Shown here piece after piece: positions 34,063 to 45,840 of a stretch of 64,000 nucleotides of DNA. The DNA comes from Nageia nagi (taxonomy: Eukaryota; Pinophyta). Every line of letters begins with the position of its first letter. Position 1 is the stretch's first letter. The stretch is from contig JBITNC010000001.1 in the NCBI GenBank assembly GCA_050084985.1, positions 4,650,001-4,714,000 on the forward strand, read 5' to 3'. The position numbers and the translations under genes are program-made. The notes under the pieces were generated by a model that made no database searches, had not been told where the DNA came from, and was given only the letters and a program-made list of their open reading frames with translations.

Positions 34063-35800
34063 TCATAACTTTTACTTAATAGGTTTAGTATCATCTTTAA
34101 GACCCAAATTGTGAACAACCAAATCGATAGCTATACCAAGCATATCTTCATATGTCCATGCAAATATGACCTATTTTTCTTTCAAAATAGATATAAATAA
34201 CTTTTTCTCTTTCTCTATTAAATATTTTCCTAACTAAATAATTTTAAACTTATTAGAATCATCACTAATATTAACATCAATAGTTTCTTCAATTACTACA
34301 TGTGATCCTTCTTCTAATTGATTGGGTACAAGGATCCAAGTTTTATCACTTAAATCATGTTCTTTCGCTTTTCCAATATTGCTTTTAATCAAATTTGAAT
34401 TTATTTTTACTTTGGATTACAAAGATACAAGTTTTATATTTTTTATGTTGATTTGTTCAATTTGAACCATATTGATTGATATATCATTATTAAATAAATA
34501 ATTAGGTATCAACTTATCAAATGTACTATCATCATTTCATTTTGATGGATGATGGAGGTAAAGAGATTCTTTAGATGTGAGATTTTTAGGTTTTAATTCT
34601 ATCATATTTTTATTTGAATTATATTTTGTTTTAATATTATATCATAATCCCATATTATCTATAGGCATTTGAAAATACATGTCTATTACATGTCATGGGC
34701 CTTGTTCATATCATCCTAATCCATGTCCTTTCCAATGACATTTATCAAAATATCATTGGACAAAAGATCACATATAAGGTGAAAAATAGTCCAAAGAATT
34801 ACAAAATGCTTTTTTACTAATTTTTGGAATAGATTGTTCATAAAGTTTGTTAATTATTACATATACAAATAATGTTTAATTAGGTTTTTCATCTAGTGAA
34901 ACAAGTTTTCCTACAACATTTGATCCTTGATAAGGTCATCCAATTTCTTGAGAAATGGGAATATTAAATATTACATCATCAATATCATATTCTCCAATAA
35001 CTAAATTAGACAACTTAGCTAGTGTATGAGAAATTTCATATAATCTATCCTACGATAATTTCTCTTGAGATGAAGCTACCATCTCACTAGTTTTAGATGA
35101 AGAAGCATCATAAAATATGTTTAATGTTTGTGTTTAATTTTGGTAGGATTCTTTTTCTTATGAATTTAAACTATTTGATTCAAAAAATAAATTACTTATT
35201 TTTGGACTATCCATTACTTGCTTTTGTTTTTCTTGTTTTAACATATTTTTTTATCATTATCTTTTAAATATTTCAATAAAGATGTCATAAAGAAATGAGT
35301 GGAAGATAAAGTGATCTTATCAAAAATTCTTGTAGTGTTACAATGTGAATATGGATTATCATCTCCAAGAACACAATGTACTATTCCATTATGTATGTAT
35401 TTTAAACAATTATGATATGTTGAAGGAACACATTGCATATATTTAATCCAAAGTCTTTCTAAGAGGATATTGTATTGTGTAATATCCCCTTCGATGACCT
35501 ATACCATAGTTTGAATGGGTTTTGATCCAACTGGAATAGGTATAGATATTGATCCAATTGTTGGACATAAGGCATCATTAAAGAATTTTAATTGTAAAGT
35601 TGGTGCCTTAATATGTGAAAATGGAATATTTAAATTTTGAAAAGCAGTTGTCAATATAATATTTATTATAGATCTTTCATCAATTAATACTTGTTTAAAC
35701 ATCTTTCCATCAATATTTGCTACAATGTGTAATGGTGGATCAATTCCAGATGAATTTTTCCAATGTTTTATTTCATGATCATAAAATGTAATCTTAGGTT
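34063..35800 (-). pseudogene. gypsy protease and protease-RT linker, broken
   Basis: The aspartic protease that cuts the polyprotein lies at 35702-35499: FKQVLIDERSIINIILTTAF then LNIPFSHIKAPTLQL and CPTIGSISIPIP. The expected D-G-G-S active-site loop has become D-E-R-S, so the site is damaged although the Asp remains. The downstream linker (35438-34100) contains MQCVPSTYHNCLKYIHNG and GDDNPYSHC, commonly seen after protease in this lineage. Stops and small indels are frequent through 34100-35200. Confidence 0.8.
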
Positions 35801-35849
35801 TTTAAATTTGTTTGATGTTACCTACAAGAGTAGCAAAATTTTTAGGATC

Positions 35850-38800
35850 ATTAATATCTAACTCATTTTTTTGTAAAATATGATTCATCACATTTTGATT
35901 ATCTTTTGATTATTGTAACAAATCAAATAAGGATAATTTAACTTGTGATATTTTTAAATGTTGTTGTAATACTCCTTTGATTGACACTTAAGGATGTTGA
36001 AGTCTTGGTATTTTTGGAATTACATTTTGTTGATTCATTATTGTATTTTGTTTATTTTTGACTCTTTTTTGCTCTTGTGGCAACACTAATCATAGAAACA
36101 TACCTTGTGTAATTTGGATCATACTTATGTATTACTTGATTTGTATTTCATGAAATATTATTTGTCTAATGTAGAAGAGGATTTTGATAAATGCCTAATT
36201 CTTTATTATGGTTTGGTAAAGGGTTATCTACCTATAATTTTCTCTCATCAATTATATCTTGGATCACATGTTTCAATGAACAACATTGACTTGTATCATG
36301 ACCCTTTTGTCGATGATAATTACAAATTTAATTTTCTCTATACCATTTAGTATTTTTATTTTGCATTTCATCTACTCTAATTTTAGGTAATATTATTAAA
36401 TTATGATCTAACATTTTCTTTAAAATATCTTAAAGAGTTTCAAATAAAGGTGTAAAATTCTTAGGAGGTTTTGTATCTCTTTAAAATTGTTGGTTTCATT
36501 TTGGTTCTTCATCCTTTGTTAAGATTGACTTAAATTATTCTTCTTTTTGGATAGATACTTCATTAGTTGGCATCACCTTATCTTTTTATGCCTTTGTTTT
36601 TATATATTTCTCGTTGTTTACCTTTATTTTGCCATCTTGAATTTTAACTCGTTTGATTACTACTACCTGAGAGATAGCAACTTCAAATGTTTTATTTTGT
36701 TGCATAAGTAATATGCTAGCTATAGGTCTTAAGCAACTTTGACTAAATAATTTTACTAATTCTTATTGAGGTAATGTATAAGAAATGCTTGTCAAAATTA
36801 CTCGCCATCACAAAATGAAATCATTTATTGATTCATCAAGAAATTATTGTAATCTTATTATATCAGTAATAAAACTTTTATCTTTAATATTAATCTTGAA
36901 ATGTTGTAGAAAAAAGTTTTCCAATTGAGAATACATTTTAATACTATATTCTAAAAAACTATTTTACTAATCCATGGCTTGATCAGATAGTGTCATGGAA
37001 AATATTCGTAACATTAAAGCATCATCATTGGTAGTTAAATAACTAGAATACTTAAATTTTTTTAAATGTTCTTTAGGATATTTTTTTTCTTTAAAAGGTT
37101 CAATTTTAGGGATTTCAAACTTATAAGGTATATCCTTCTTTGGAACACTTGGATGTATTGGTTCACTACATATTGTCTCATATAAAAGGCTATACTTTTT
37201 ATATTTAAGCAATACTTATTCTATCTCTTTTAACCATTTTGTTACTTCATTATATTCTTTACTCATTTTTGGTTGAATTTTAGGTGAAACAATTTTAGGA
37301 TCATTTTCTTCTTGATATCCTTGGGAGGCTTCTGGTAGTAATCTAGAATAACCTTGATTATAAGGAACAACTTGTTGTTATGGTTGTTGATAAATTAACA
37401 TTTGTGTTTAAGGAATTTGTTGTGAAGTGCCCATTACTTGTAATGGTTGTGGTACTTGATAAGTTTTTGTAATACTATGGTTGTTGTTGTTGGATCATAG
37501 GGTGATATTCTATCTTTTGACCTTGAAGTGACATTTATGTGATAATTTGATAATTTGGTAATTTACCTTGCACATGGGAATAAGATATAACTTGTTGATT
37601 TGGTTGTTAAGTATATGATTGTTGTTGAAATTATGGAACCACTTATTAATTTTGACATGGTTGAATAACTGATGAATTTTATTGTTATTTTGAAATATAG
37701 GTTGTTACAACTGAACTTGTGGTTGCTGATATGAATTTTGATATTAATGTGACATTGTTTGAATCTACTTTTTTGGGGCATTTGTTGTAAAGGAATTGTT
37801 TGAGTAATAGATTATCCTTTTTGTACATAAGACATGAAATTTTATGGTTGATTTTGTTTATCACTTAAAGCCAATCCTTGTGTTGATTTGTAATAGGGAT
37901 TTACTTGTATGTTTTATGCTTGTGATGTTAAGATTTATGTTTTTAGAGTTTGTAGTATTGGTATTGTACTTTGAATTGGCTAACTTATTATATGAATAAT
38001 ACTGGTGTGTTCTTAATACATTGGTTGTTTTCCTTTTGTTGCACCTATTCCACATGACTTGTGTTTGTACTTGTGGTCTTATAGGAGTTTGACTTTGTTG
38101 AGGCATATCGAATATATATTCATACTTAGGTGTTTTAGGATTTTAATTTTTTTATGGCATACCTGAAATTATATTGTATTTGTGATGGTATTTACAGTTG
38201 CTGAACCATTTCTAATGTATTCTAAATTTGACATGGAAATTATTATTGAATATCAGAAGATTGTAATACAACTTGAGGATCTCCTATCTATTGAAAAGGT
38301 GTTGGATATTATTATGTAAACTTAATTAACTCTTGTTTCTTTTTTACTTATAAAGCTTGATCATATCTTAAAATTTTGTTGAAACTTTTCTTATGTAAGT
38401 TTTGGTAATGCTTTTTCTTTTATATTCATATATGGAGGAATTGGTTGTAACATTATTCATTTACTACTAGATTCTCGTAAGTCTAATAATTTTTTAAATG
38501 GCACAATTTGCAAATCTGAGTGCATTGTTGATGTAACAAGATTCTTATAAGGGTTTTGTTTAGGTTGTAAAAGTTGATAAGAATTATAAAACAAATTAAA
38601 TCCTTCTAAATTTTGTACATGGGACTAGTTGTATGTATAGATACCTTATCATACATATCTTGCATCTCTCTTGAAATTGTTGATGGTGTATAATTTGATC
38701 ATCTAACATAGTAAAGAACAAATGAACCATCTAGTAAATATTTTTTAACTTTTACATACTTTGGTTTAAACACTCCCTTTTGCAATACAGAGTTAACATA

Positions 38801-39191
38801 TATGTACTCGATGGGAATTTTAATTCATTTGGAATTCATACAGATGATTCTAAAGGTAATTCATCTAAATTGTAATGATTACCACATGAAGAAAGACTAT
38901 GAACATGAGGAGATGCTTAAGGTATACATAATTGAGTTAATTTTCTTTTAGTTTCTATCAATGTAAGATCAATCTCTGTATATGTTTCTTATGTTGTATT
39001 AAGTCTTTCAATATTTTCTTTTTAAAAAGATTTTTGAATTGGATTAGTTTTAAAATTTTTGGATACACTTCTTGAAGTAATGGTGCAATATTTGATTCAT
39101 GATGTGAAACTTGTTGTAGCAAATATAAACTAGTTCTATTTATTTCTTCTAAATTAATGGAACTTGGAACTTCTCTACCTTGTCAAGCCAT
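35850..39191 (-). pseudogene. gypsy gag polyprotein, broken
   Basis: Minus-strand gag. A probable start ATG at 39189-39191 gives M-A-stop-Q-G-R-E-V-P-S-S-I-N-L (the stop is TGG to TGA). A charged N-terminal region (LTLIETKRKLTQLC near 38960) is followed by a Gln/Asn-rich, strongly decayed spacer (about 38350-37300). The capsid-like part at 37212-36967 reads IPYKFEIPKIEPF, HLKKFKYSSYL and LMLRIFSMTLSDQAMD, then DFILWWRVILTSISYTLPQ and LLMQQNKTFEVAISQ (36850-36680). The zinc knuckle at 36324-36283 is CNYHRQKGHDTSQC, a C-H-H-C variant (CX2HX4HX4C) usual in Tat/Athila gag. Many stops and frame changes are present. Confidence 0.82.
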
Positions 39192-40732
39192 TTTTGAATG
39201 AGTTTGGACCATATTTCAAAAAACATACAATGCAACTAAGCTATATTTTTTAAATTTTGTGATTTTTATGTGTATGAGAAAATAATTGTGCAAAAACATC
39301 CTACATGCATGCATATACTTATTGGTATGTTTATTATTCTTTTTTTTTAATGTAATTTAGTTTTTCCTAAATTTGTTGTTCTAGTCAAGTATTTTAATAG
39401 GGTAGGTTGGTATTACTAAATGATGTCTAAAGTGAAGTCATAGCTTGGTACCTAAAAATATACTTAACAAATAAAAATAAAATAATATATAAAAGTTTAA
39501 TGAAATGCAACTTAATAAATAAAATATACTTATGCAAACTATCCCTCCCAAGCATTCATGTTTATGTTTATCTTTATTTTAATGTGATACAAAAAGAATT
39601 TTAATTAACTAAAACTTGATTTAAAAACCCCCATTATTCTTTTTAGTTATTATGTTAAATGAGATTCGTTAACTCCTTTTAGCTATGGAAGTATTATATG
39701 TGGTAAATTACCTCTTCTTACTGGTCACATTCAACCTTTGACCTCCATTGGAGTGGTAAAGGTAGACTTAGTAAGAATCCATTATGTGTAGATAAATTAA
39801 TTAAAATGAGATTCAATTACTCCTCTAAGAGTCACATATCCCTTTGGCCTCCATTGGAGTGGTAAGGGTAGACATCTTTAAGAGTTTTTAATGTGAGGTT
39901 CATTCCAAAATAAAGTGAATTCCTTTCCTCTTTTGTTCTTTTCTCAGCTTACTTAGGATCACTAATAGTGCAAGAGTAGAGGCCTACTCAGCGAATGAAA
40001 GTTTTAAGTGTGAAAATCATCCTAATATTTAATGTACTATTTTAATGAGTTAACTACCCAAAATATTGATTCTTTTATCTTAAGTTCATTTTAAACTTAA
40101 TTATGATTCATTTAGCCCTTCTAATTATGGAAGTAACTTAATTCAATTCTTTCCAAATTATGTGAAAATATGAAAAAAGTTCATTTATTTTTTATTATCA
40201 AAACCATTTCGATCACCTAAGATCACCTTTCAGCACAAAGGGAGAGCATATGTGGATAAGATAATAAGAGTTTTTTATATGAGTATAACGATCCCTAAAA
40301 GAAACCCCAAAAAACACTTAAATATCAAATAACTTTTTATATGTAAAATAACTTTTATATGTAAAATAACTTTAACATTTCATCTACCCTTTCCTATATG
40401 CACTGTAAGAAAAGAAATCGTAAGCAAATTTTATATTGTTTACCTTTTTTTGTTTAGTACCTAGATACTAAAATGTGAAAGGGTATTATGGCACCTGTAT
40501 TCCAATCACTAACATTCTATATCAATTATTGGTGTTCAATATCAATCATCGGCATCTAGCTATAATCACTAGCATTTCTTGTAGAGTTCTTGCAAAAACA
40601 TAGATTACAAAATTTGAAGTTAGTAGACTATATAAATCAAATTGATAATAGATGATAGAGAAATTAGAATTAAATATGATAAATTAAACTCCCTATCTTC
40701 AAAGGTTCAAGCACTCCTTCTAGTCTCAAAAA
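39192..40732 (-). other. gypsy untranslated leader with PBS-like site
   Basis: 1.54 kb lies between the 5' LTR and gag. Just inside the LTR the minus strand reads TGAGACTAGAAGGAGTGC (about 40710-40728), a decayed form of the TGGCGCTAGAAGGAGGGC primer-binding site seen at 4034-4057. No ORF is supported. Confidence 0.6.
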
Positions 40733-41619
40733 TGTTAGTCAAAAAAATTAACCTTTTTAGCAAACAAGATAAATACAATTAATACAAATTGAAATTTTAT
40801 TAATTTTTTGAAAGATCTCAGTATTACATATTTCATATCACTAGATCTAGTTACCTTGTGAAAGGTCTTTTTTCAAAATGTATATATAAAATAAACTATA
40901 TGGAGTATATATATGGAGGGTCATCGATGACCCTTATCGAAACTTTAGTGACTGAGATGAAATATTGAAATCCAATATCAAGTTGTTGGTGATTGTGTGA
41001 TTTCAAATTTTATGATTAATTTGAATCACTCTCTTAGGTTTTGGCTTTTTCCATTTGTATCTGTGATGCCTTTGAATTCTACTACATCTTAACACCTATG
41101 AATCCTACACATATGCTCAAACAACACTTTAAAACATACTTGTACTTTTTAGAAATCTTAACATAAGGAAGAAAAGCATATAAGAATAATCAAACTGAAA
41201 TAAACCTCATAGTTCTATCTTCATTTCAATAGCATAAGTCTACTTCAATTCCCCCCCCCCCATTTTTTATCTATTTGCTTCATGTATTTATAGTTTTTTT
41301 TAATGGGCATTTGTGGAATTCTAGAAGGCTGAAAAAGGGGAGTCAAAGTTTATTACTAGCTTGAAATAACCAAAGGGATTTTGTATCTAGTGACAACATA
41401 GGTAATTATTAACCCTCTCTATCCATACTTTTATGGAGAAGATAAAACTTACAGTTCATCTTCTATTTTTTGAGTTTTGATTTTTCCATTACAAATTCAT
41501 CAACGATCATAAGCAGACACCAATGACCTTTATTGATTGCCAATAATTGTACCTAATCATCGGTGTTTTAAATATTTTTATTTTTTAATATATAAGTGGA
41601 TCATATTTTGGTGTCTACA
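40733..41619 (-). repeat. 5' LTR of the gypsy element
   Basis: 887 bp, TGTTAG...GTCTACA. The minus-strand TATAAATA box is at 41285-41292. A C10 homopolymer at about 41251-41260 is absent from the other LTR. Confidence 0.92.
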
Positions 41620-42051
41620 TAAGTTCATTAATTAGATACCTTAAGTATTTAAGTGAATATGATAATGTAACTTATCCAACACTCCATGTCATGAGCATGC
41701 CCCTTGGGCAAAAGGATGTGCATGTCATGTTTTTGTACATAGGGTAAAAGGGTGATCTAAAGAAGAATTTTAGCCTATAAATATAAGGCTCCCTCTTTAA
41801 ATCATACACCAATTTGTAGAGTAAAGTTATGCTATAGGATAGTGTTTAGGAGAAAAGTTTAGAAGGATTGTAAGAGTTCATATTTGTTAAGAAGTGAGAT
41901 CTAGTTAGTGGAGGTACTTCTAGTTGGAGGAACTACATACATATTGAGTTATTTTTATGATATTACTTTGTGAGTTTGTTAGATGTGAATTATGACTGTT
42001 CATGCGATCTTGAGAGTTTAGAGTTGCTTATGTTATAGTTCAATTCTCTCA
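41620..42051 (+). repeat. 5' LTR of copia B, right piece
   Basis: It begins with the duplicated TAAGT and continues the LTR to CTCTCA at 42051. A TATAAATA box is at 41777-41784. About 20 bp present in the 3' LTR near its start are missing here. It differs from the 3' LTR at about 9% of sites by eye. Confidence 0.9.
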
Positions 42052-42053
42052 TT

Positions 42054-42065
42054 TGGTATCAAAGC
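42054..42065 (+). other. Primer-binding site of copia B
   Basis: TGGTATCAAAGC follows the LTR after two bases and is one mismatch from the Met-tRNA-type TGGTATCAGAGC. Confidence 0.9.
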
Positions 42066-43116
42066 ATCTTAGAGGCTCCTCTTTGCATCCTTAGTTTGGT
42101 GACTCATCTTCAACTTAGAGAATCTCATTCTTAAACCTAATTTTCATTATGAGGTAAACTTAAGAGAAGGTATAACCCTCCTTCATTTTATTTGGCTCAT
42201 TTCACTAATGATACTAACAAAATTGTTATGTGCTAGTTCATTTTTTTGGGCAAAATTTTTAATAGCAATTTAATGTAATTGTTATTCATACTAATAATCT
42301 CTATGTTAGTTGCAATTTTTTGTTACAAAATTGCTCTAATTTGTTTTACCTACTGTAGTGCTTCTATTAAAAAAATTATAGTTATATTCTACAATTATTT
42401 TTTAATGCTAGCACAAAGGAAGGTATTGCATTTTAACTACAATTTACTAAAATTATTACCATTTTTTCAAATAATTATAAATAGTGTATTCATGCAAAAT
42501 ATGATCTTTATTTTTTAATAAGTCTATCCTTGTTTCAAAAAAAATGAAATGAAAGCTCTAATTGTAATAAAAAGGGGGTTAATATATATATGTATTTTTT
42601 TGTATTCTACAATATTGAAGTAGCATTTTTTAAAATATATATATAGTTAAATTTCTACAATATTGAAGAAGCAATATATATAGATATGTTTGAATTTTTC
42701 AATTTTTTGAACCCTATGTTTTGGATGATGGTGTATGTTCTTCTCCTATGCACTCTTTGTAGTCCCTTTGGTCACTATCCCTCCTATCTCCCAATCTTGG
42801 CCTCTGTGGATGTTCTAATCCTCCTCTTAGTCACTTGTTTTCTTCATTGGTGAGATCCTCTCCTTCCTCATTTCTAGCCCTCTCCTTCATCATAATGACA
42901 TCACTTAAATCTAAAGATGCTTTGTGTGACATTGTTGGGTTTTCTCAACCTCAAAGTGTAGAAGGAGGAATGCTAAGCTCACATGGCCCTTATGGCTAGT
43001 TTGCTCTTTGTATGTGCAACACTCCCCTCTTCTCCACCTACTCACATGGCCCTTGTAGCTCCTTGGTGTGATTGCATTTGTATGTATGTATGTATGTATG
43101 TATGTATGTATGTATG

Positions 43117-43191
<75 letters not shown>

Positions 43192-45000
43192 CCTACTAGT
43201 AGCAATCAAGGAAGTGGGGCTCGGACCCATAATGCATGGCTTTTCCAACCACCTCAGAACCTACCACTCTTCTTTTTTTTTGCATTCTTAGTTGCCCCTC
43301 TTGTAACCCTATTATCTCCTCCTCTTGCTTAAGGCTCCTTCCTCCTTCATCAATGCCTCCCATTTCTTTCTCCTTTTTTACCAAACTCATGGCTCTCTCT
43401 CAAGCCTCTCCTCTTCTTTCTAGAGTGGACTCCTTTCAATAGTTGGTACATTTAGTTTAATAATAGTTAGTGCATTTAATTGATGCATTTATTTTCATGT
43501 TGCTTACAAGTAACTTTTTTTAAAAATACACATATAAACTATAAATCTTTGTAAAACATGTACTCAAAGTTTAAAGCTTTCCTTTTTATGACTATAATCT
43601 TGTCCATCATCAATTACCTTGGGAAGTGTAAAATGAATTTTTTATTACTCAAGGTAATTTTTTTACTTAAACATTTAGGCATTATGTTTAAGGTTTAATA
43701 TTTCAAATCTAAGTGTTATTTTTAAAGAGTTATTATTCATAAAATAGCTACTTAAATTTTCTTAGTACTTATAAAAGTGCATCTTACCTAAATTATCATT
43801 TCTTTACTAATCTATTTTTTAAGGGATCATAATTTGTAAGTAAAAAGGAGGAAATACTTATGAGTTTCTTTACTTAAAATTTTTAGATCTTTTTATGCTT
43901 AGAATACATGTTTTTCATCTAGAAATCTTGATGTCTCTCATGCATGCTAAAGTATTTATCATTTTGCAAAGTTAATAAATGAACATATGAAAATTAATAA
44001 GATGATGCATGCTCTTTACATAATCTTTTAAGTTAAATGATGCATGTTTAATTTCCTAAGTTAATACATGCTTCTCACTTATTTCTTTAAGTTAATGTTG
44101 CATGCTTTTAAAGTTATGGGAATGATACATTTGATGACTCCCTAACTTTATTTTGCAAAGTATGGAATGGACTTATGCAAAATAAAGAATAATGTAAAGA
44201 TGTCCTTTAGGGGTTGGTAAACAAAATATATTGAACACTTAGGTTTCAAATTTGAATGGATGATGTTTTACTTATGATATTTTACTTCATATTTCACATT
44301 TTGATTTATTTGCTTATACAAACAAAAACACAAATATTGATCTAATAAACCTCCTAAAATGAATACATCCATATGTAAATTCTACAAAATGACTTATTTG
44401 GAAAGCCATGAGATGAGGACAAGTAGACTGAAGCCTTTAAGATTGATGATCCAAATGGAAAAAAGTTTGTACTTCTCAATTTCCTTTAAGTCCTCTGTTG
44501 GTGTGGACATAACTCTAATAGGTGGATAGGCATGTGTGTAGTGATACTACATGCCCACATATCTATTCAAGGATTATCTTGATAACCTAAGAGAATAACT
44601 TGAAACCTAATCAAGATTAATAATTTGATAGATCAATAAATATCATAACCTTAAAAAATAATAGGTATTTCTCTTTGTGAGAAAGTATAATACTGACCAA
44701 GGTGATCTGGTTGAGAATTGGTAGTACTTGGGTTTCTCTTATGTGTGCATCTAGGTAAAGGCCTAATTTTAGATAAGAAAATAAGCCTCAACAATGTCAC
44801 TCTACATCCATGGTTCTAATGAATCAAATCAAGCATGTTTTAGTTAATAAATTTAACATATATTATTTACTTTCTTAAAATTTAATATATAATGTTATTT
44901 ATTGAACCACATGCTTATTATTTTTCATATTCTTGTGTAGAAAATAGGAGACTCCTTTTTATACAAACACATTCTTGATAGTTCCAACTTTGGGATTTGA
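42066..45000 (+). other. Long untranslated leader of copia B
   Basis: About 2.9 kb, collinear with the copia A leader: AT-rich start, C/T-rich block (42720-43430), TGCATG-type repeats (43940-44110), then a conserved gag-proximal part (44200-44830). No credible ORF is present; short frames across the TA repeat are artefacts. Confidence 0.75.
43081..43189. repeat. Compound (TATG)n(TA)n microsatellite
   Basis: About ten TATG units (43081-43122) are followed by about 33 TA units. It is absent from the corresponding leader of copia A. Confidence 0.95.
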
Positions 45001-45840
45001 GAAACTCTAATGAGAGCTAAATTATAGGCAAAGAAGCTTTGGCAAATAGTGAATGAGAACCTTGTACCTCCTATAGATGAGAAGGCACCTTAGGCTTACA
45101 ACACAAAGAATGAGTTAGCAACCTCCATGATTTTTCATGTAATTTTAGATGATATGCTCCTGATGATTTTCTCTTTAACCTTAATAAAGAAGCTTGATAT
45201 AAGCTTAAGCAAATCTACCTTTATTCAAAATTTTTAAGAAGGTTTACCATTCTTCAAAATTTGGTTCAATCTCATTAAGGGGAAGATGAAAATGTTACCA
45301 TCTACTTAAACAAAATTGTTAACCTAAGGATCCAACTTATTGCTTGTGGGTGCAATTAGATCAATGATGAGTTCATGGTCTTCATCTTTTTTCCAAGTTT
45401 GAAAACTTTGTGATAGTTATAAAAATAAAGATTGATGATGAAGAAGAAGTCTTCTCCTTTGAAAACTTTTTTAAGCTCATTTTGAAGTATAAAAAACCCT
45501 TAACAAAAAGGTGTTAATTTCTTCTTTTAAGGATAATAACATTGCTCTTAGAGCAACCAAAACTCTTTTCAAGAAGAAGTTCAACCATGAAAAGAAATCT
45601 TATCCTTCTTCCTCTAAAATATTTGAGAAAAGAGGTAATGGTAACAACAATATTAAGAATAATGGCAACAACAACCACTTTAAGCAAAGATATAGAAAAG
45701 ATAAAGCAAACAATCCATATTCTATGAAAAAATTTGATGGTAATTGTAACTATTGTGGCATCCAAGGTCACAAAGAAATTTATTACTATAAAAAAAAAAG
45801 AAAAAAAAAAGAACAAAGGTAATAAAAATATAAATAACTT
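45001..45840 (+). pseudogene. copia B gag, broken
   Basis: Homologous to copia A gag. It includes KKLWQIVNENLVPPIDEK near 45030-45080, a degenerate middle (45090-45480), an Asn-rich linker (45640-45690) and a zinc knuckle at 45745-45786, CNYCGIQGHKEIYY. There the final Cys has become Tyr (TGC to TAC), so the fourth zinc ligand is lost. An A-rich run (45788-45812) causes a frame change. Confidence 0.82.

Larger units (their letters stand above)
23783..41619 (-). mobile_element. Ty3/gypsy Tat-like retrotransposon with two extra ORFs
   Basis: This 17.84-kb element inserted into copia B, making an exact TAAGT duplication (23778-23782 and 41620-41624). Both LTRs begin TGTTAGTC and end GTCTACA. 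Gene order is on the minus strand, so the 5' LTR is the right-hand one (40733-41619). A polypurine tract abuts the left LTR. Protein domains in order are gag, protease, RT, RNase H, archaeal-type RNase H and integrase (39191 down to about 30985). RT before integrase plus a dual RNase H fits the Tat lineage. Between integrase and the 3' LTR lie a sense ORF (29500-30863) and an antisense plant-mobile-domain ORF (25825-27860). Every frame is interrupted, so the copy is dead. Confidence 0.92.

Noticed and set aside
42983-43291. Open frames on both strands across the TATG/TA microsatellite, encoding Tyr-Ile or Cys-Met-Tyr-Val repeats
   Set aside because: The frame is open only because the simple repeat contains no stop. 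There is no protein-like flank or homologue in copia A.
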